Source: Hydrogenophaga aromaticivorans (GTDB taxonomy: Bacteria; Pseudomonadota; Gammaproteobacteria; Burkholderiales; Burkholderiaceae_C). From it: a DNA stretch of 64,000 nucleotides. The position numbers and the translations under genes were made by a program. A model generated the notes under the pieces. That model had not been told where the DNA came from. It saw nothing but the letters and a program-made list of their open reading frames with translations, and made no database searches. Location: the NCBI RefSeq assembly GCF_013387465.1, contig NZ_VYGV01000006.1, positions 1,025,638 through 1,089,637 of the forward strand, written 5' to 3'. This document shows, piece after piece, positions 25,812 to 37,744 of this stretch (position 1 is its first letter; each line of letters opens with the position of its first letter).

Positions 25812-25972
25812 CGTACGCAACTGGCGATAGGCACTCAAGGTGCGGGGCTCGCTACCCCACCTTCGGTGCTGACGTGGCCCCCCTGCCCCATCCGGGACAC
25901 CAGGGACAACCACTGGGAAGCGTGCCGCCTGGCTGCCAAGACAGGTGATCAGCCGTTCGCCTGGGCAGCCCC
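25812..25972 (+). ncRNA. Probable ZTP (pfl) riboswitch upstream of glyA
   Basis: In the 284-base leader of glyA are ACTGGCGATAGGC near 25820, CCACTGGGAAGCG near 25910 and CGCCTGGGCAG near 25959. These blocks, in this order, match the pfl motif, which senses ZMP/ZTP when folate one-carbon units run short and raises glyA and purine genes. A GC-rich stem (TGCGGGGCTCGCTACCCC region) lies between. The call rests on remembered consensus and gene context. Confidence 0.75.
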
Positions 25973-26028
25973 TGCCGTCGTCACCCGCTGACGCGCGCCG
26001 GGATCCACGTTACCCAAGACTGCCAACC

Positions 26029-27273
<1,245 letters not shown>

Positions 27274-27276
27274 CGC

Positions 27277-27350
27277 CACCACGCTCCGCCGCTTCGAGGG
27301 TCGCTGCCCCCCAAGGGGGCTCGTCTTGCCTTGGGGCGACCCGGCGGCGA
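27277..27350 (-). repeat. Dispersed intergenic repeat, copy 1
   Basis: The glyA-nrdR spacer contains CTGCCCCCCAAGGGGGCTCG and TTGGGGCGACCCGGCGGCG. Its reverse complement aligns over about 50 bases with the stretch at 40021-40068, with roughly one mismatch per six bases by eye. Such GC-rich palindromic repeats are frequent between genes in Comamonadaceae. Confidence 0.75.
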
Positions 27351-27358
27351 GACCAAGC

Positions 27359-27808
27359 ATGAAATGCCCCTTCTGCGGTCATCTGGAGACCCAGGTCGTC
27401 GAGACCCGGATCTCCGAAGACGCGGACTTCATTCGCCGCCGCCGCCAGTGCGGCCATTGCGAAAAACGCTTCACCACCTATGAAAGGCCGGAAGTCAGCT
27501 TCCCGGCCGTGGTGAAGAAAGACGGCCGGCGCGTCGACTACGTGCCGGCCAAATTGCGCGCGTCCTTTGCCCTGGCGCTGCGCAAACGCCCGGTCAGCAC
27601 CGAGCAGGTCGACGCGGCCATCGAGCGCATCGAAGAAAAGTTGCTGAACCTCGGCGCCCGCGAAGTCCCCGCCACCCGGCTGGGAGAAATGGTCATGCGC
27701 GAACTCAAGAAGCTCGACAAGGTGGCGTACATCCGCTTCGCCAGCGTGTACCGCAGCTTCGAAGACATCGACGAATTCCGGGCACTCGTGGACGAAGTGC
27801 GACGCTGA
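27359..27808 (+). CDS. nrdR: Transcriptional repressor NrdR
   Basis: The protein has 149 residues from ATG 27359. The N-terminal zinc ribbon has CPFCGH and [13 protein letters not shown]. An ATP-cone follows ([14 protein letters not shown]) and the C terminus has [19 protein letters not shown]. NrdR represses ribonucleotide reductase genes by sensing ATP/dATP. Its position behind glyA is usual in Burkholderiales. Confidence 0.96.
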   Translation: MKCPFCGHLETQVVETRISEDADFIRRRRQCGHCEKRFTTYERPEVSFPAVVKKDGRRVDYVPAKLRASFALALRKRPVSTEQVDAAIERIEEKLLNLGAREVPATRLGEMVMRELKKLDKVAYIRFASVYRSFEDIDEFRALVDEVRR

Positions 27809-27815
27809 TGCACTC

Positions 27816-27837
27816 GCCTGTGATCGGCATCACAGGC
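27816..27837 (+). terminator. Hairpin after nrdR
   Basis: A perfect 9-bp stem (GCCTGTGAT, loop CGGC, ATCACAGGC) lies 8 bases after the nrdR stop. TTTTT follows only after 8 further bases, so it is a probable but not canonical terminator separating nrdR from the pilus cluster. Confidence 0.5.
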
Positions 27838-27928
27838 TCAGGAGTACTTTTTACCGCTGGTCGCGCGGCATCTGCCGGTCAGCTGGATGGGCCCAATACG
27901 ACAACATCCTGCCGATAGCATTGATGTC

Positions 27929-28486
27929 ATGGTTCCTGCCAATACACCCCTTTCCGTCCCATCTAGGACCTGCACGCTCGGCTTCTCCTTGATCGAGCTG
28001 ATGGTGGTCATTTCCGTGCTGGCGATATTGGCCAGCATCGCCGCCCCAAGCTTTCAGGACTCGTTCGAGGCCTATCGAGTGGCGTCGGCACGAGAAAACC
28101 TGGTCTCGACCATTCAATTTGCGCGTACCGAAGCCATCCGCACTGGACAGCCGGTTGTGGTACGCCGAAAAGCCGATTGCGCCAGCAACAACTGGGGTTG
28201 TGGATGGGTTGTATTTCGCGACACCAACGGCAACAACACACAGCAAGCTGGTGAAGCCTCGATCAGAGAAACGGAAACTCAGCGAGGTGTTTCCATACGA
28301 TCCAACGCAGGCAGTGCGGATTTCCAAGCAGTCAACATCTTTGGGCAGTTTGCGGGGAGTCCATTTTTTTCGTTCTTCATTGGTCCGACGCCCAATGACG
28401 ACGCCAACAACTGCACACGAGTAGCGTTCAGTTCTGCCATGCGAGCCCTGTCGACCAAAGGATCAGGTTCCGGATTCTGTCCCTAA
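27929..28486 (+). CDS. fimT: Type IV minor pilin FimT/GspH-like
   Basis: The protein has 185 residues from ATG 27929. The class III leader ends G|FSLIELMVVISVLAILAS, with the pre-pilin peptidase site before F and Glu at +5. The rest is a GspH-like beta-domain with cysteine pairs (CASNNWGCGW and the terminal FCP). It belongs to the minor pilin complex that primes pilus assembly. It begins the cluster with pilV, pilW, pilX, pilY1 and pilE on the same strand. Confidence 0.88.
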   Translation: MVPANTPLSVPSRTCTLGFSLIELMVVISVLAILASIAAPSFQDSFEAYRVASARENLVSTIQFARTEAIRTGQPVVVRRKADCASNNWGCGWVVFRDTNGNNTQQAGEASIRETETQRGVSIRSNAGSADFQAVNIFGQFAGSPFFSFFIGPTPNDDANNCTRVAFSSAMRALSTKGSGSGFCP

Positions 28487-28511
28487 GACTTCATTTGTGA
28501 GATTCATTCAC

Positions 28512-29081
28512 ATGCCACGCTTCCCTGTCTTCAGAGCCCAGTCCGGTGTCAGCCTGATCGAGTCGCTGGTGGCGCTGTTTGTGCTGGCACTCGGCATTCT
28601 CGGGCTCGCCGGTCTGCAGACCCGTACATTGACCGAAACCCGCCTCACCAATGCGCGCGCCGCAGCCGTCCGCATGACCACAGACATTCATGAGCGGATG
28701 TTGCTCAACAACGGTGCCATGGTGGATAGCATCAACAACGCCACACCGTTTCCCTACGTGGTTGGATGGGGTGGCGTGCCTGCTGGCACCAACTGCAACA
28801 CCACGGCTTGCACCCATGCGCAGCTGGCTGGTTTTGACCTCTCCCAGTGGAAAAACACCCTCTCCACAGTTCTTCCCGGTGGTGATGGACTGATCTACCA
28901 AAGCACAGACGACCCTAGGGAGTTTGGCGTGTTGATCGCTTGGACCGACAACATCGATGACAAGGCTATCGGAGACCTGGCCGATTACACCAACCCATTC
29001 ACCGTATCGGTCACCACCAATGTGGGCAACGCCGCCTGTCCGGCCAACATGATCTGCCACCTGACGAGGGTTCGCCCGTGA
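28512..29081 (+). CDS. pilV: Type IV minor pilin PilV
   Basis: ATG 28512 gives 189 residues; GTG 28497 is an in-frame alternative. The pre-pilin segment is SG|VSLIESLVALFVLALGIL, with Glu at +5, and LAGLQTRTLTETRLTNARAAA is typical of PilV. Its stop overlaps the GTG of pilW. Confidence 0.88.
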   Translation: MPRFPVFRAQSGVSLIESLVALFVLALGILGLAGLQTRTLTETRLTNARAAAVRMTTDIHERMLLNNGAMVDSINNATPFPYVVGWGGVPAGTNCNTTACTHAQLAGFDLSQWKNTLSTVLPGGDGLIYQSTDDPREFGVLIAWTDNIDDKAIGDLADYTNPFTVSVTTNVGNAACPANMICHLTRVRP

Positions 29082-29905
29082 GAACACCCCGACATCACCC
29101 CTCACCCCAAGCTAGGCATAGCGCGCCCAAGCGCCGGGCGCAGGCCGGCGTTTCGCTGATCGAACTGATGGTGGGCATCACCGTCGGCATGCTCGTGTCC
29201 GTGGCAGCCGTGGGAACCTTGGTATACAACCGCGTGTCCAGCACCATGGTGGCCGACACGGTGGCCCTGCAGCAGGACGCGGCCACGGTGATGCGCATGA
29301 TCGGGCGCCAACTCAAACAGACCGGAGCGGTTCCGGTGGTCAATGACCCCCTTGCACCGCTGAAATTTGGCTATCAGGATACCTACTTAGGTTTACCTCA
29401 GGGGACCCCCACACCTGCGCCTGTTTCTGTTGACGGCACCAATGTTGCCTCGGGAGACACGCTCAGGGTCAGCTACACCTATAACCCCAACCAGGCTGCC
29501 ACCGTCGGGGACTGCATGGGCGAAAGCCCGGATCCTACGATTCCGGCCGAACGCGACATCATCAACACTTTCAGCCGGGGTGTGGACGGTCAGTTCCTCT
29601 GTCAGGGCACTAACCAGCCCAACGCCCAACCCGTTGTGAACAACGTGGAAGAGCTCCAGTTCTGGTACGCCGTGCGTGATCCGGCCACCAACCAGCTCAG
29701 GTACTTTGAGGCCGGTGGTTTCGCGGACTGGACCACCGTCGAAGCAGTTCAGGTTTGTATTCGCCTGGCAGGCACCAGTGGCAACAACCCGACCGTAGGT
29801 GTAGCCAGCACCGGCTGCACTGGGCAAGCCGTGGCCGACGACGGCCGCATCCGCCGCGTCTTCCGCCAGGTCTTCACCCTGCGCAACCTCCAGTCACAGG
29901 GCTGA
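29078..29905 (+). CDS. pilW: Type IV minor pilin PilW
   Basis: The start is GTG 29078, overlapping the pilV stop (GTGA), giving 275 residues. The pre-pilin segment is AG|VSLIELMVGITVGMLVSV. The long beta-rich C-terminal domain with ELQFWYAV and CIRLAGTSG is usual for PilW. It forms part of the tip complex with PilV, PilX and PilY1. Confidence 0.87.
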   Translation: MRTPRHHPSPQARHSAPKRRAQAGVSLIELMVGITVGMLVSVAAVGTLVYNRVSSTMVADTVALQQDAATVMRMIGRQLKQTGAVPVVNDPLAPLKFGYQDTYLGLPQGTPTPAPVSVDGTNVASGDTLRVSYTYNPNQAATVGDCMGESPDPTIPAERDIINTFSRGVDGQFLCQGTNQPNAQPVVNNVEELQFWYAVRDPATNQLRYFEAGGFADWTTVEAVQVCIRLAGTSGNNPTVGVASTGCTGQAVADDGRIRRVFRQVFTLRNLQSQG

Positions 29906-29910
29906 CTCTC

Positions 29911-30675
29911 ATGCCACGCATTATTCGCATTCTCCCCGACGCCGGATCACAACGCGGCATCTCGTTGATCGTAGTGATGGTCATGCTGCTGCTGGGCAGC
30001 ATTCTGGTGCTCGGCTCCACACGCACCAACTGGCTCAATGAATCCCTGGTTAGCAACGAGAGCGATTACCAGCGCGCTTACGTCGCGGCAGAAGCCCTGA
30101 TTGCCGATGCCGAAACCGATATTCGCGGCATTCTGCCCGGGGGCATTCCTTGCAACAGCAGCGCCAATTTTTTTGGCTGCCGCAATCGGTATGGCGCAGG
30201 TCTTCCGTTCATTCCAGAGTCTCCTGTTCAAGACAGTGAAGATCTTCAGGCTGCCATCCCGAACTTCGCGACACTGCCTTGCCGTCAAGGGATCTGTCTG
30301 ATCACAGCCGAGGACGACTTGGGTGCCAACTGGTGGAACGACGATTTGGTTGACATGACCGCTGACACCCGGACACCTAATGCGATTGCAGCCACCTATG
30401 GTGAATTCACCGGCGCCAATGTCGGCACCACCGGCAATCCCTTGCTGGCCGCCGATGCCGACGGCAACTACAGCGGCTGGTACTGGATTGAAGTGATGGA
30501 GTTCAACGTCTTGAGCGGCGCCATGGGACCACCCCCCGTGGGCAACCTACCGGTACCGACGGTGGATCGACCCTATGTTTACCGCATCACTGCACTGGCG
30601 CAGGGCCGCAAGCCCGGTACCCGTGTCGTACTGCGATCCGTATTCGTACCTGATGTGTACGACCCCGAAGTTTGA
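29911..30675 (+). CDS. pilX: Type IV minor pilin PilX
   Basis: ATG 29911 gives 254 residues. The leader reads QRG|ISLIVVMVMLLLGSILVLGS. As in other PilX proteins, position +5 is Val rather than Glu. NESDYQRAYVAAEALIADAE is the conserved helix that follows. It sits between pilW and pilY1. Confidence 0.86.
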   Translation: MPRIIRILPDAGSQRGISLIVVMVMLLLGSILVLGSTRTNWLNESLVSNESDYQRAYVAAEALIADAETDIRGILPGGIPCNSSANFFGCRNRYGAGLPFIPESPVQDSEDLQAAIPNFATLPCRQGICLITAEDDLGANWWNDDLVDMTADTRTPNAIAATYGEFTGANVGTTGNPLLAADADGNYSGWYWIEVMEFNVLSGAMGPPPVGNLPVPTVDRPYVYRITALAQGRKPGTRVVLRSVFVPDVYDPEV

Positions 30676-30692
30676 TTGTCCGGGAGCCGAAA

Positions 30693-33600
30693 ATGAAGAA
30701 ACCAAATCGCAAGATGACCCAGTCTCTCTGGGTATTGGGCAGTGGCTTGCTTGCTTCGGCGAACGCCTTGGCCGCACCCATGACCTTCAGTCAGATCCCG
30801 CCAGGCGCGGGTGCGAAGGAGCCGGCGCCCAACATCATCGTGTCGGTGGATGATTCAGGGAGTATGGGATGGGACATCAATGGCTGCATGACCATGGACT
30901 TCCGAACGGACGTGTACGGAAACCTCAACGACCCCACGCGACCCGCGGGATCCCCAACTTGTCCCAGCCGAACAGCCAACACCAATCCCTCGCGCATGGC
31001 TTCGCTGCGAGCAGCCATCCTCAACACCTTTGGCAACCCCACCACCGGCGACAAAGGCATCATCTCGGATGATCGCATCAGGTTGGCCTGGCAGGCAATG
31101 TGGGACAACGGCAAAGACTCCCGACCCAGCGGTCAGCGTAACGACCAAGACCTGCTGACCGCGGGACAGATCAACACGATCAAACCGTTTTCGGGCACCC
31201 ACCGATCCAACTTCCACTCCTTCATCACCACACTGAGTCCGGTCAACGGCACGCCATCGCACAAGATGATGGCCAATGTGAACAGCTACATGTCATCCAC
31301 GGGTTCGACAGGGCCCTTTGCGACCAGCCCCGGGGTCACGGGTGCACCCTACCTGTCCTGCCGTCGTAGCTACCACATCCTGATGACCGACGGCGCCTGG
31401 AACTCGGAAACCACGGGCGCCGGCAACAAGGGCAACTACGACGGTACCGCCCGCACGCTGCCCGATGGGACGACGTACACAACCACCACCAATCAGACGC
31501 GAGTCTACCGGGACGCCTGGGGCGGAACCAAAGGAACGCTGGCCGACTGGGCCATGGCCAACTGGGCCACAGACTTTCAGTCCACACTGAATAACGACGT
31601 ACGACCGCTGTTCCCAGTCAACGCCAATGAAACCGTTGGTGGCACAGCATTGACCAAATACTGGAATCCAAAGAACAACCCGATGACCTGGCAAGGCGTC
31701 ACCCAGTACACCATCGGCTTCGGGAATTCGGCCACCACCTGGAACGGGTCCCCGACGTGGAACTCCACCACCGACAGCACTTATGGTGGTGACTACAGCA
31801 GCCTCGTCAACGGCCCCACCAACTGGCAGAACCTTCTGAACACCGCGGAAACGCAGACCACCCTCGAAGGTCGTCGTGCCTCTGACCTTTGGCATGCCGC
31901 TCTGAACGGCCGTGGTCGCTACTTCCCTGCCCGTACACCAGAGGCGCTCGAAAATGCGTTCGAAGACATCCTCAAGGACATCCTGTCTCAAACTGCAAAA
32001 CCGTTGGTCGCGATCGCCAGCAACACATCCCGCCTCTCCAAGAACGGCTTGGCCTACGTCGCCAGTTTCAATTCCGAGCGCTGGAGTGGAGACATCAAGG
32101 CCTATCCCATCGACGACAACACGGGACTGCCAGCCCTGACCCCGACCTGGAAGGTGTCCACCCTGCTGGATTCCACCAACACGTCGGAGTTTTCCCACAG
32201 CAACCGAGTGGTGCTGACCCACAACGGCCTGACCGGTGGCTCCGGATCGGGTATAGCCTTCAAGTGGACCGCGCTCACCACCAGCCAGAAGAACCTGTTG
32301 ACCAACAACGGTGCAGACAACAACACCGTGGGTCAGGAACGGCTGAACTTCCTGCGCGGCGATCGTACGAAAGAGCAACCCGCCACAGGCGGATATCTGC
32401 GCCAGCGCGATTCGCGCCTGGGTGACATCGTCAACTCGAACCTCTGGTACGTGGGCAAGCCGCTGCGCATGGACACCGACTACAGTGGACACTCGTCGTT
32501 CCGGTCTTCCTACGCCACCCGCACACCGGTGCTGTACGCCGGCGCCAACGACGGAATGCTCCATGGTTTCAACGCCCAGACCGGCAAGGAAATGTTGGCC
32601 TATGTACCCTTGGGTGTCTACGCCAACCTGCGCAACTACACGCAACCGGAGTACGCCCACAAATACTATGTTGACGGACATCCGTTTGCTGGCGACGCCG
32701 ACCTGCAATCGGGCACCGGCACCAACTGGCGGACGGTTCTGGTTGCTTCTCTGGGTGCGGGTGGCAAAGGCTATTTCGCGTTGGACGTCACCAACCCGGC
32801 CACCTTTAATGACTCCAGCGCTGGCTCCATCGTCCTGATGGACAACACCGCCAATGTCGACGCAGACGTGGGGTATATCTTCGCTGCCCCAACGGTCGAC
32901 AACCAGACCAGCACGCTGTCGCAGCAGATCGTGAAGCTCAACAACGACCGTTGGGCTGTGATACTGGGCAATGGCTACAACAGCAGCAATGAGCGCCCGG
33001 TCCTGCTGATCCAGTATCTCGATGGATCAAAGGAACTCAAGAAAATCATCGCCAACAGCTCCACCGGTCAGACCAATGGCCTGGGTGCCCCGGCCAGCTT
33101 TGATGTGAATGGCAACGGCACGGTGGACGTGGTGTTTGCCGGCGACCTCAAGGGCAATATGTGGAAGTTCAATCTGGTGAGTGAAAGTGACACGAACTGG
33201 GGCGTAAGTGCTTGGTCCGGCTCGACCACCTGCTACAACTCCACGGCCTGCAAGCCCCTGTTTGTGGCAAAAGACTCGGGAGGAACCACACGCCCCATCA
33301 CCGCGGCACCCATGCTTATGATCCATCCTCAGGGCGGTCTGCAGGTTGTCTTTGGCACTGGCAAAGACTTGGTTGCCAGCGATCGCGACACCACTTCTCC
33401 ACCGCGCGAAACCATCTTCAGCGTATGGGACCTGAGCACCTACCGGATCGAATCCGGGAAATTGGTGGCCGATGAGTCCGGCGCCATCGAAGTCAGCAAC
33501 GGTCGCAGCAAGCTGGTGGCCCAGACGGTGACGGGCACTGCAGGCTCAGGCTTGGTCGAGACCTCTGCGAACACGGTCACCTACGACCGGACAGACAGCG

Positions 33601-34202
33601 CCTCCAAGCGAGGCTGGTACTTTGATCTCCCTGTCTCCGGTGAGCGTGTGTTGGGTGCCCCCCGGTTCTTCGATGGCCCCAACCTGTTGTTCAGCAGCGT
33701 GGTGCCCAAGCAGGTGATCGAGGGAGAAACCTGCGACTTGGCCTCGGCTGTGGACCGGAACTTCCTGACCATCCTGAATGCGATCAGTGGCGCACCGCCC
33801 AAGACATCTGTCTTTGGTGATGAAATGGACCCGTCGGGCAACGCCACCCGTCTGCAATACGGCTCCGGTGAATTCATCACCCTGGTGGATTCGAAGAACC
33901 GCAAGACCACGGCCATCAATACCGACTACTTCTGCACTGGTGGTAACTGCGATGACGATTCGGCACCCGACGAGACCTGTGTGGGTTCAGACTGCGCATC
34001 CTGTACTGGACCAGACTGCCCTGGCACGACCTGCGTTGGACCTGATTGCAGCTGCAATGGGCAAAACTGCACCTGCGTGGGCCCGGACTGTGCTTGCAGC
34101 GGCCCTGGTTGCCGGGGTGAATGCGGCGTGACCGGCGGCATCCTGGACCTCTGTCGCAGTGGTCTGTTTGGTGCGCGAACCGACTGGCGTGAACTGCGCT
34201 GA
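30693..34202 (+). CDS. pilY1: Type IV pilus tip adhesin PilY1
   Basis: The protein has 1169 residues from ATG 30693. A signal peptide at about 10-28 ends ANALAAP. A von Willebrand A-like region follows, with the MIDAS start DDSGSM near residue 55. The C-terminal PilY1 beta-propeller begins around 590 (PVLYAGANDGMLHGFNAQTG), and a calcium-loop-like DVNGNGTVD lies near 808. The last about 90 residues are a cysteine-rich tail with seven CxGxxC units, which I have not seen described for PilY1. PilY1 sits at the pilus tip and in adhesion or surface sensing. Confidence 0.92.
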   Translation: MKKPNRKMTQSLWVLGSGLLASANALAAPMTFSQIPPGAGAKEPAPNIIVSVDDSGSMGWDINGCMTMDFRTDVYGNLNDPTRPAGSPTCPSRTANTNPSRMASLRAAILNTFGNPTTGDKGIISDDRIRLAWQAMWDNGKDSRPSGQRNDQDLLTAGQINTIKPFSGTHRSNFHSFITTLSPVNGTPSHKMMANVNSYMSSTGSTGPFATSPGVTGAPYLSCRRSYHILMTDGAWNSETTGAGNKGNYDGTARTLPDGTTYTTTTNQTRVYRDAWGGTKGTLADWAMANWATDFQSTLNNDVRPLFPVNANETVGGTALTKYWNPKNNPMTWQGVTQYTIGFGNSATTWNGSPTWNSTTDSTYGGDYSSLVNGPTNWQNLLNTAETQTTLEGRRASDLWHAALNGRGRYFPARTPEALENAFEDILKDILSQTAKPLVAIASNTSRLSKNGLAYVASFNSERWSGDIKAYPIDDNTGLPALTPTWKVSTLLDSTNTSEFSHSNRVVLTHNGLTGGSGSGIAFKWTALTTSQKNLLTNNGADNNTVGQERLNFLRGDRTKEQPATGGYLRQRDSRLGDIVNSNLWYVGKPLRMDTDYSGHSSFRSSYATRTPVLYAGANDGMLHGFNAQTGKEMLAYVPLGVYANLRNYTQPEYAHKYYVDGHPFAGDADLQSGTGTNWRTVLVASLGAGGKGYFALDVTNPATFNDSSAGSIVLMDNTANVDADVGYIFAAPTVDNQTSTLSQQIVKLNNDRWAVILGNGYNSSNERPVLLIQYLDGSKELKKIIANSSTGQTNGLGAPASFDVNGNGTVDVVFAGDLKGNMWKFNLVSESDTNWGVSAWSGSTTCYNSTACKPLFVAKDSGGTTRPITAAPMLMIHPQGGLQVVFGTGKDLVASDRDTTSPPRETIFSVWDLSTYRIESGKLVADESGAIEVSNGRSKLVAQTVTGTAGSGLVETSANTVTYDRTDSASKRGWYFDLPVSGERVLGAPRFFDGPNLLFSSVVPKQVIEGETCDLASAVDRNFLTILNAISGAPPKTSVFGDEMDPSGNATRLQYGSGEFITLVDSKNRKTTAINTDYFCTGGNCDDDSAPDETCVGSDCASCTGPDCPGTTCVGPDCSCNGQNCTCVGPDCACSGPGCRGECGVTGGILDLCRSGLFGARTDWRELR

Positions 34203-34210
34203 AAGAAGCC

Positions 34211-34651
34211 ATGATGAACAAGAGAGCCCAACGCTTGGCCACAAATGCTGCGCGCAGGATGGCAGGCTTCACCCTGATCGAGCTGATGATTGTGGTGGCC
34301 GTCGTAGCCATACTGTCTGCGATTGCCCTGCCAAGCTACGACGCATACATCCGGCGAACGCATCGATCTAACGCCAAATCGGCCATGTTGCAGGCCGCTC
34401 AATGGATGGAGCGTGCATCCACAGCTCAAGGCACCTATCCGCTCACGGCCAATGTGCCGGCAGGACTTTTGAATGTGGAAGGCAACCGATATAGCATGGC
34501 CATCGTTTCAGCCGACGGCAGCACGTACGCATTGACAGCCACGGCACAGGGTGCACAGGTTTCAGATGAATGCGGCAACTTTGTTTTGAACCAGGCCGGA
34601 ACACGCACGGTAACGGGTAGCTTGTCGGTCGATGAGTGCTGGGGACGATGA
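34211..34651 (+). CDS. pilE: Type IV pilin-like protein PilE
   Basis: The protein has 146 residues. The leader ends MAG|FTLIELMIVVAVVAILSAIA, with Glu at +5. Two cysteines (DECGNF, DECWGR) form the probable C-terminal disulfide loop. In this cluster position PilE is usually a minor pilin of the tip complex rather than the major subunit. Its stop overlaps the ribD start (ATGA), which is a notable link between unrelated functions. Confidence 0.87.
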   Translation: MMNKRAQRLATNAARRMAGFTLIELMIVVAVVAILSAIALPSYDAYIRRTHRSNAKSAMLQAAQWMERASTAQGTYPLTANVPAGLLNVEGNRYSMAIVSADGSTYALTATAQGAQVSDECGNFVLNQAGTRTVTGSLSVDECWGR

Positions 34652-35823
34652 GCAGTGCGAAGAACGTTGTTCCGCCTATTCCGGCTCGAATGCCCATAGA
34701 TGGAGCAAGTGCACTTGCCCGACGCGCGCTCACCCTCTCCAACCCCAACCCGAGGGTAGGCTGCACCATCATCAGCTCGTCCGATGGTCGCGTGATTGGC
34801 CAAGGCCATACCCAGCAAGCCGGTGGCCCTCACGCCGAAGTCATGGCCTTGCGCGATGCACAGGCTCGCGGTGAATCCGTCGAAGGCGCCACGGCCTACG
34901 TGACGCTGGAACCCTGTTCCCACCACGGCCGCACGCCGCCGTGTTGTGACGCTTTGATCGCGGCGCATGTCGCCAAAGTGGTGGTGGCCACTAGCGATCC
35001 AAACCCGCTGGTGGCGGGCCGCGGGCTGGAACGCTTGCGCGCCGCGGGCATCACGGTGGAGCTGCTGCCACCCGACAGCGAAGCCGCTCGCGCCTCGCGC
35101 GAACTCAACATCGGCTTCTTCAGCCGCATGATCCGGAAAACGCCCTGGGTGCGCATGAAGGTTGCCGCTTCGCTGGACGGCAGCACGGCGCTCGGCAACG
35201 GGGTGAGCCAGTGGATCACCGGCGAAGCCGCGCGCACCGATGGCCATGCCTGGCGGGCCCGCGCCTGCGCGGTGTTGACGGGCATAGGCACCGTGCTCGA
35301 AGACGATCCCATGCTGGACGTGCGGCTGGTGGACACGCCGCGCCAGCCGCATCTGGTGATCGTCGACAGCCGGCTGGAGACGCCGCTGACCGCCCGCCTC
35401 TTCGGCCCCCCTGCCCAGGGGCTGGCGCGCAAGATCTTCATCTATTGCGCGGTTATCGAACCGCAGAAACAGGCGGCGCTGGAAGCCCGGGGTGCCACTG
35501 TGATCTGCCTGCCCGGCCCGCAGGGCAAGGTGGACCTGGCGGCAATGCTGCGCGATCTGGGCCAGCGCGAGGTCAACGAGTTGCATCTCGAAGCGGGCCA
35601 CAAGCTCAATGGCTCGTTCATCCGCGAAGGCCTAGTGGACGAACTGCTGCTTTACCTGGCTCCACTGCTGCTGGGCTCGGGAGGCCACGGCATGGCCGGT
35701 TTTGGTCCGCTGCAGACGCTGGATGACGGCATGAAGCTGGCTTTTCATGCCATCGACCCGGTCGGTGAAGACCTGCGGATCGTGGCCCGGGTGCGCGGCC
35801 ACGACGCATTTCTGCACGCCTGA
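34648..35823 (+). CDS. ribD: Bifunctional riboflavin deaminase/reductase
   Basis: The protein has 391 residues from ATG 34648. The N-terminal deaminase has NPNPRVGCTII and zinc ligands in GGPHAEVMAL and PCSHHGRTPPCC. The C-terminal reductase has VRMKVAASLDGSTALGNGVS and LHLEAGHKLNGSFI. The two domains carry out consecutive steps in riboflavin synthesis. No FMN riboswitch is visible in front of it, since it overlaps pilE. Confidence 0.95.
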   Translation: MSSAKNVVPPIPARMPIDGASALARRALTLSNPNPRVGCTIISSSDGRVIGQGHTQQAGGPHAEVMALRDAQARGESVEGATAYVTLEPCSHHGRTPPCCDALIAAHVAKVVVATSDPNPLVAGRGLERLRAAGITVELLPPDSEAARASRELNIGFFSRMIRKTPWVRMKVAASLDGSTALGNGVSQWITGEAARTDGHAWRARACAVLTGIGTVLEDDPMLDVRLVDTPRQPHLVIVDSRLETPLTARLFGPPAQGLARKIFIYCAVIEPQKQAALEARGATVICLPGPQGKVDLAAMLRDLGQREVNELHLEAGHKLNGSFIREGLVDELLLYLAPLLLGSGGHGMAGFGPLQTLDDGMKLAFHAIDPVGEDLRIVARVRGHDAFLHA

Positions 35824-35936
35824 ATACGCCATCTGCTCTGGGCGGGCACCAATTTGGCGCCCTGCCGCCCGGCATTTCTGCCTTTCGGTGACCCTCGGCC
35901 AGAAAGCGCGCGCAAACCCTGCGAAAATACGCGCCT

Positions 35937-36580
35937 ATGTTTACCGGCATCATCACCGGCGTGGGGCGTATCGCCGACCTCCACGCTCAGGGCAGCTCTT
36001 TGGACCACGGCAAGCGACTCACGATCGAGGCGCCGCCGGGCTACCTCGACGACGTGGGCCTGGGCGACAGCATTGCGCACAACGGTGCCTGCATGACCGT
36101 GACCACGCTGGACGCACCCAACCACCGCTACACCATCGATGTGTCGGCCGAATCGCTGGCCTGCACGGCGGGCCTGGCCACCGTGGGCAACCGCGTCAAC
36201 CTGGAAAAGGCCTTGCGCGGCAACGACCGGCTGGGCGGCCACATCGTTTCTGGTCATGTGGACGGCATCGGTACCGTGACGCGCTTCGCCCGGGTCGGCG
36301 AAAGCTGGGAACTGCGGGTGATGGCGCCGCCCGAGCTCGGCAAATACCTGGCCTACAAGGGCTCCATCACCGTCAACGGCGTGAGCCTCACGGTGAACCA
36401 GATTCAAGACAGCGCCGCCGGCTGCGAGTTCAGCATCAACCTCATTCCCCACACGGTGGAAAACACCGCGCTCGGCCAGTTGGCCGATGGCAGTCAGGTC
36501 AACCTCGAAATCGACACCGTGGCGCGTTACGTGGAACGCATGCTCAGCGCCTCCAGCACCCCACACAAGGACCCTTCAGC

Positions 36581-36584
<4 letters not shown>
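35937..36584 (+). CDS. ribC: Riboflavin synthase, alpha subunit
   Basis: The protein has 215 residues and starts [12 protein letters not shown]. Two homologous lumazine-binding halves are visible ([13 protein letters not shown] and [23 protein letters not shown] in the linker). It dismutates 6,7-dimethyl-8-ribityllumazine to riboflavin. It lies 113 bases after ribD and overlaps ribB by 4 bases. Confidence 0.95.
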
Positions 36585-37711
<1,127 letters not shown>

Positions 37712-37744
37712 ACTTCCTCACACACAACCAGAAAGAAGCTCCCC

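Noticed and set aside
35824-35936. FMN riboswitch before riboflavin synthase
   Set aside because: The 113-base gap lacks the AGGGGC...CCGAC-type conserved blocks of the RFN element.
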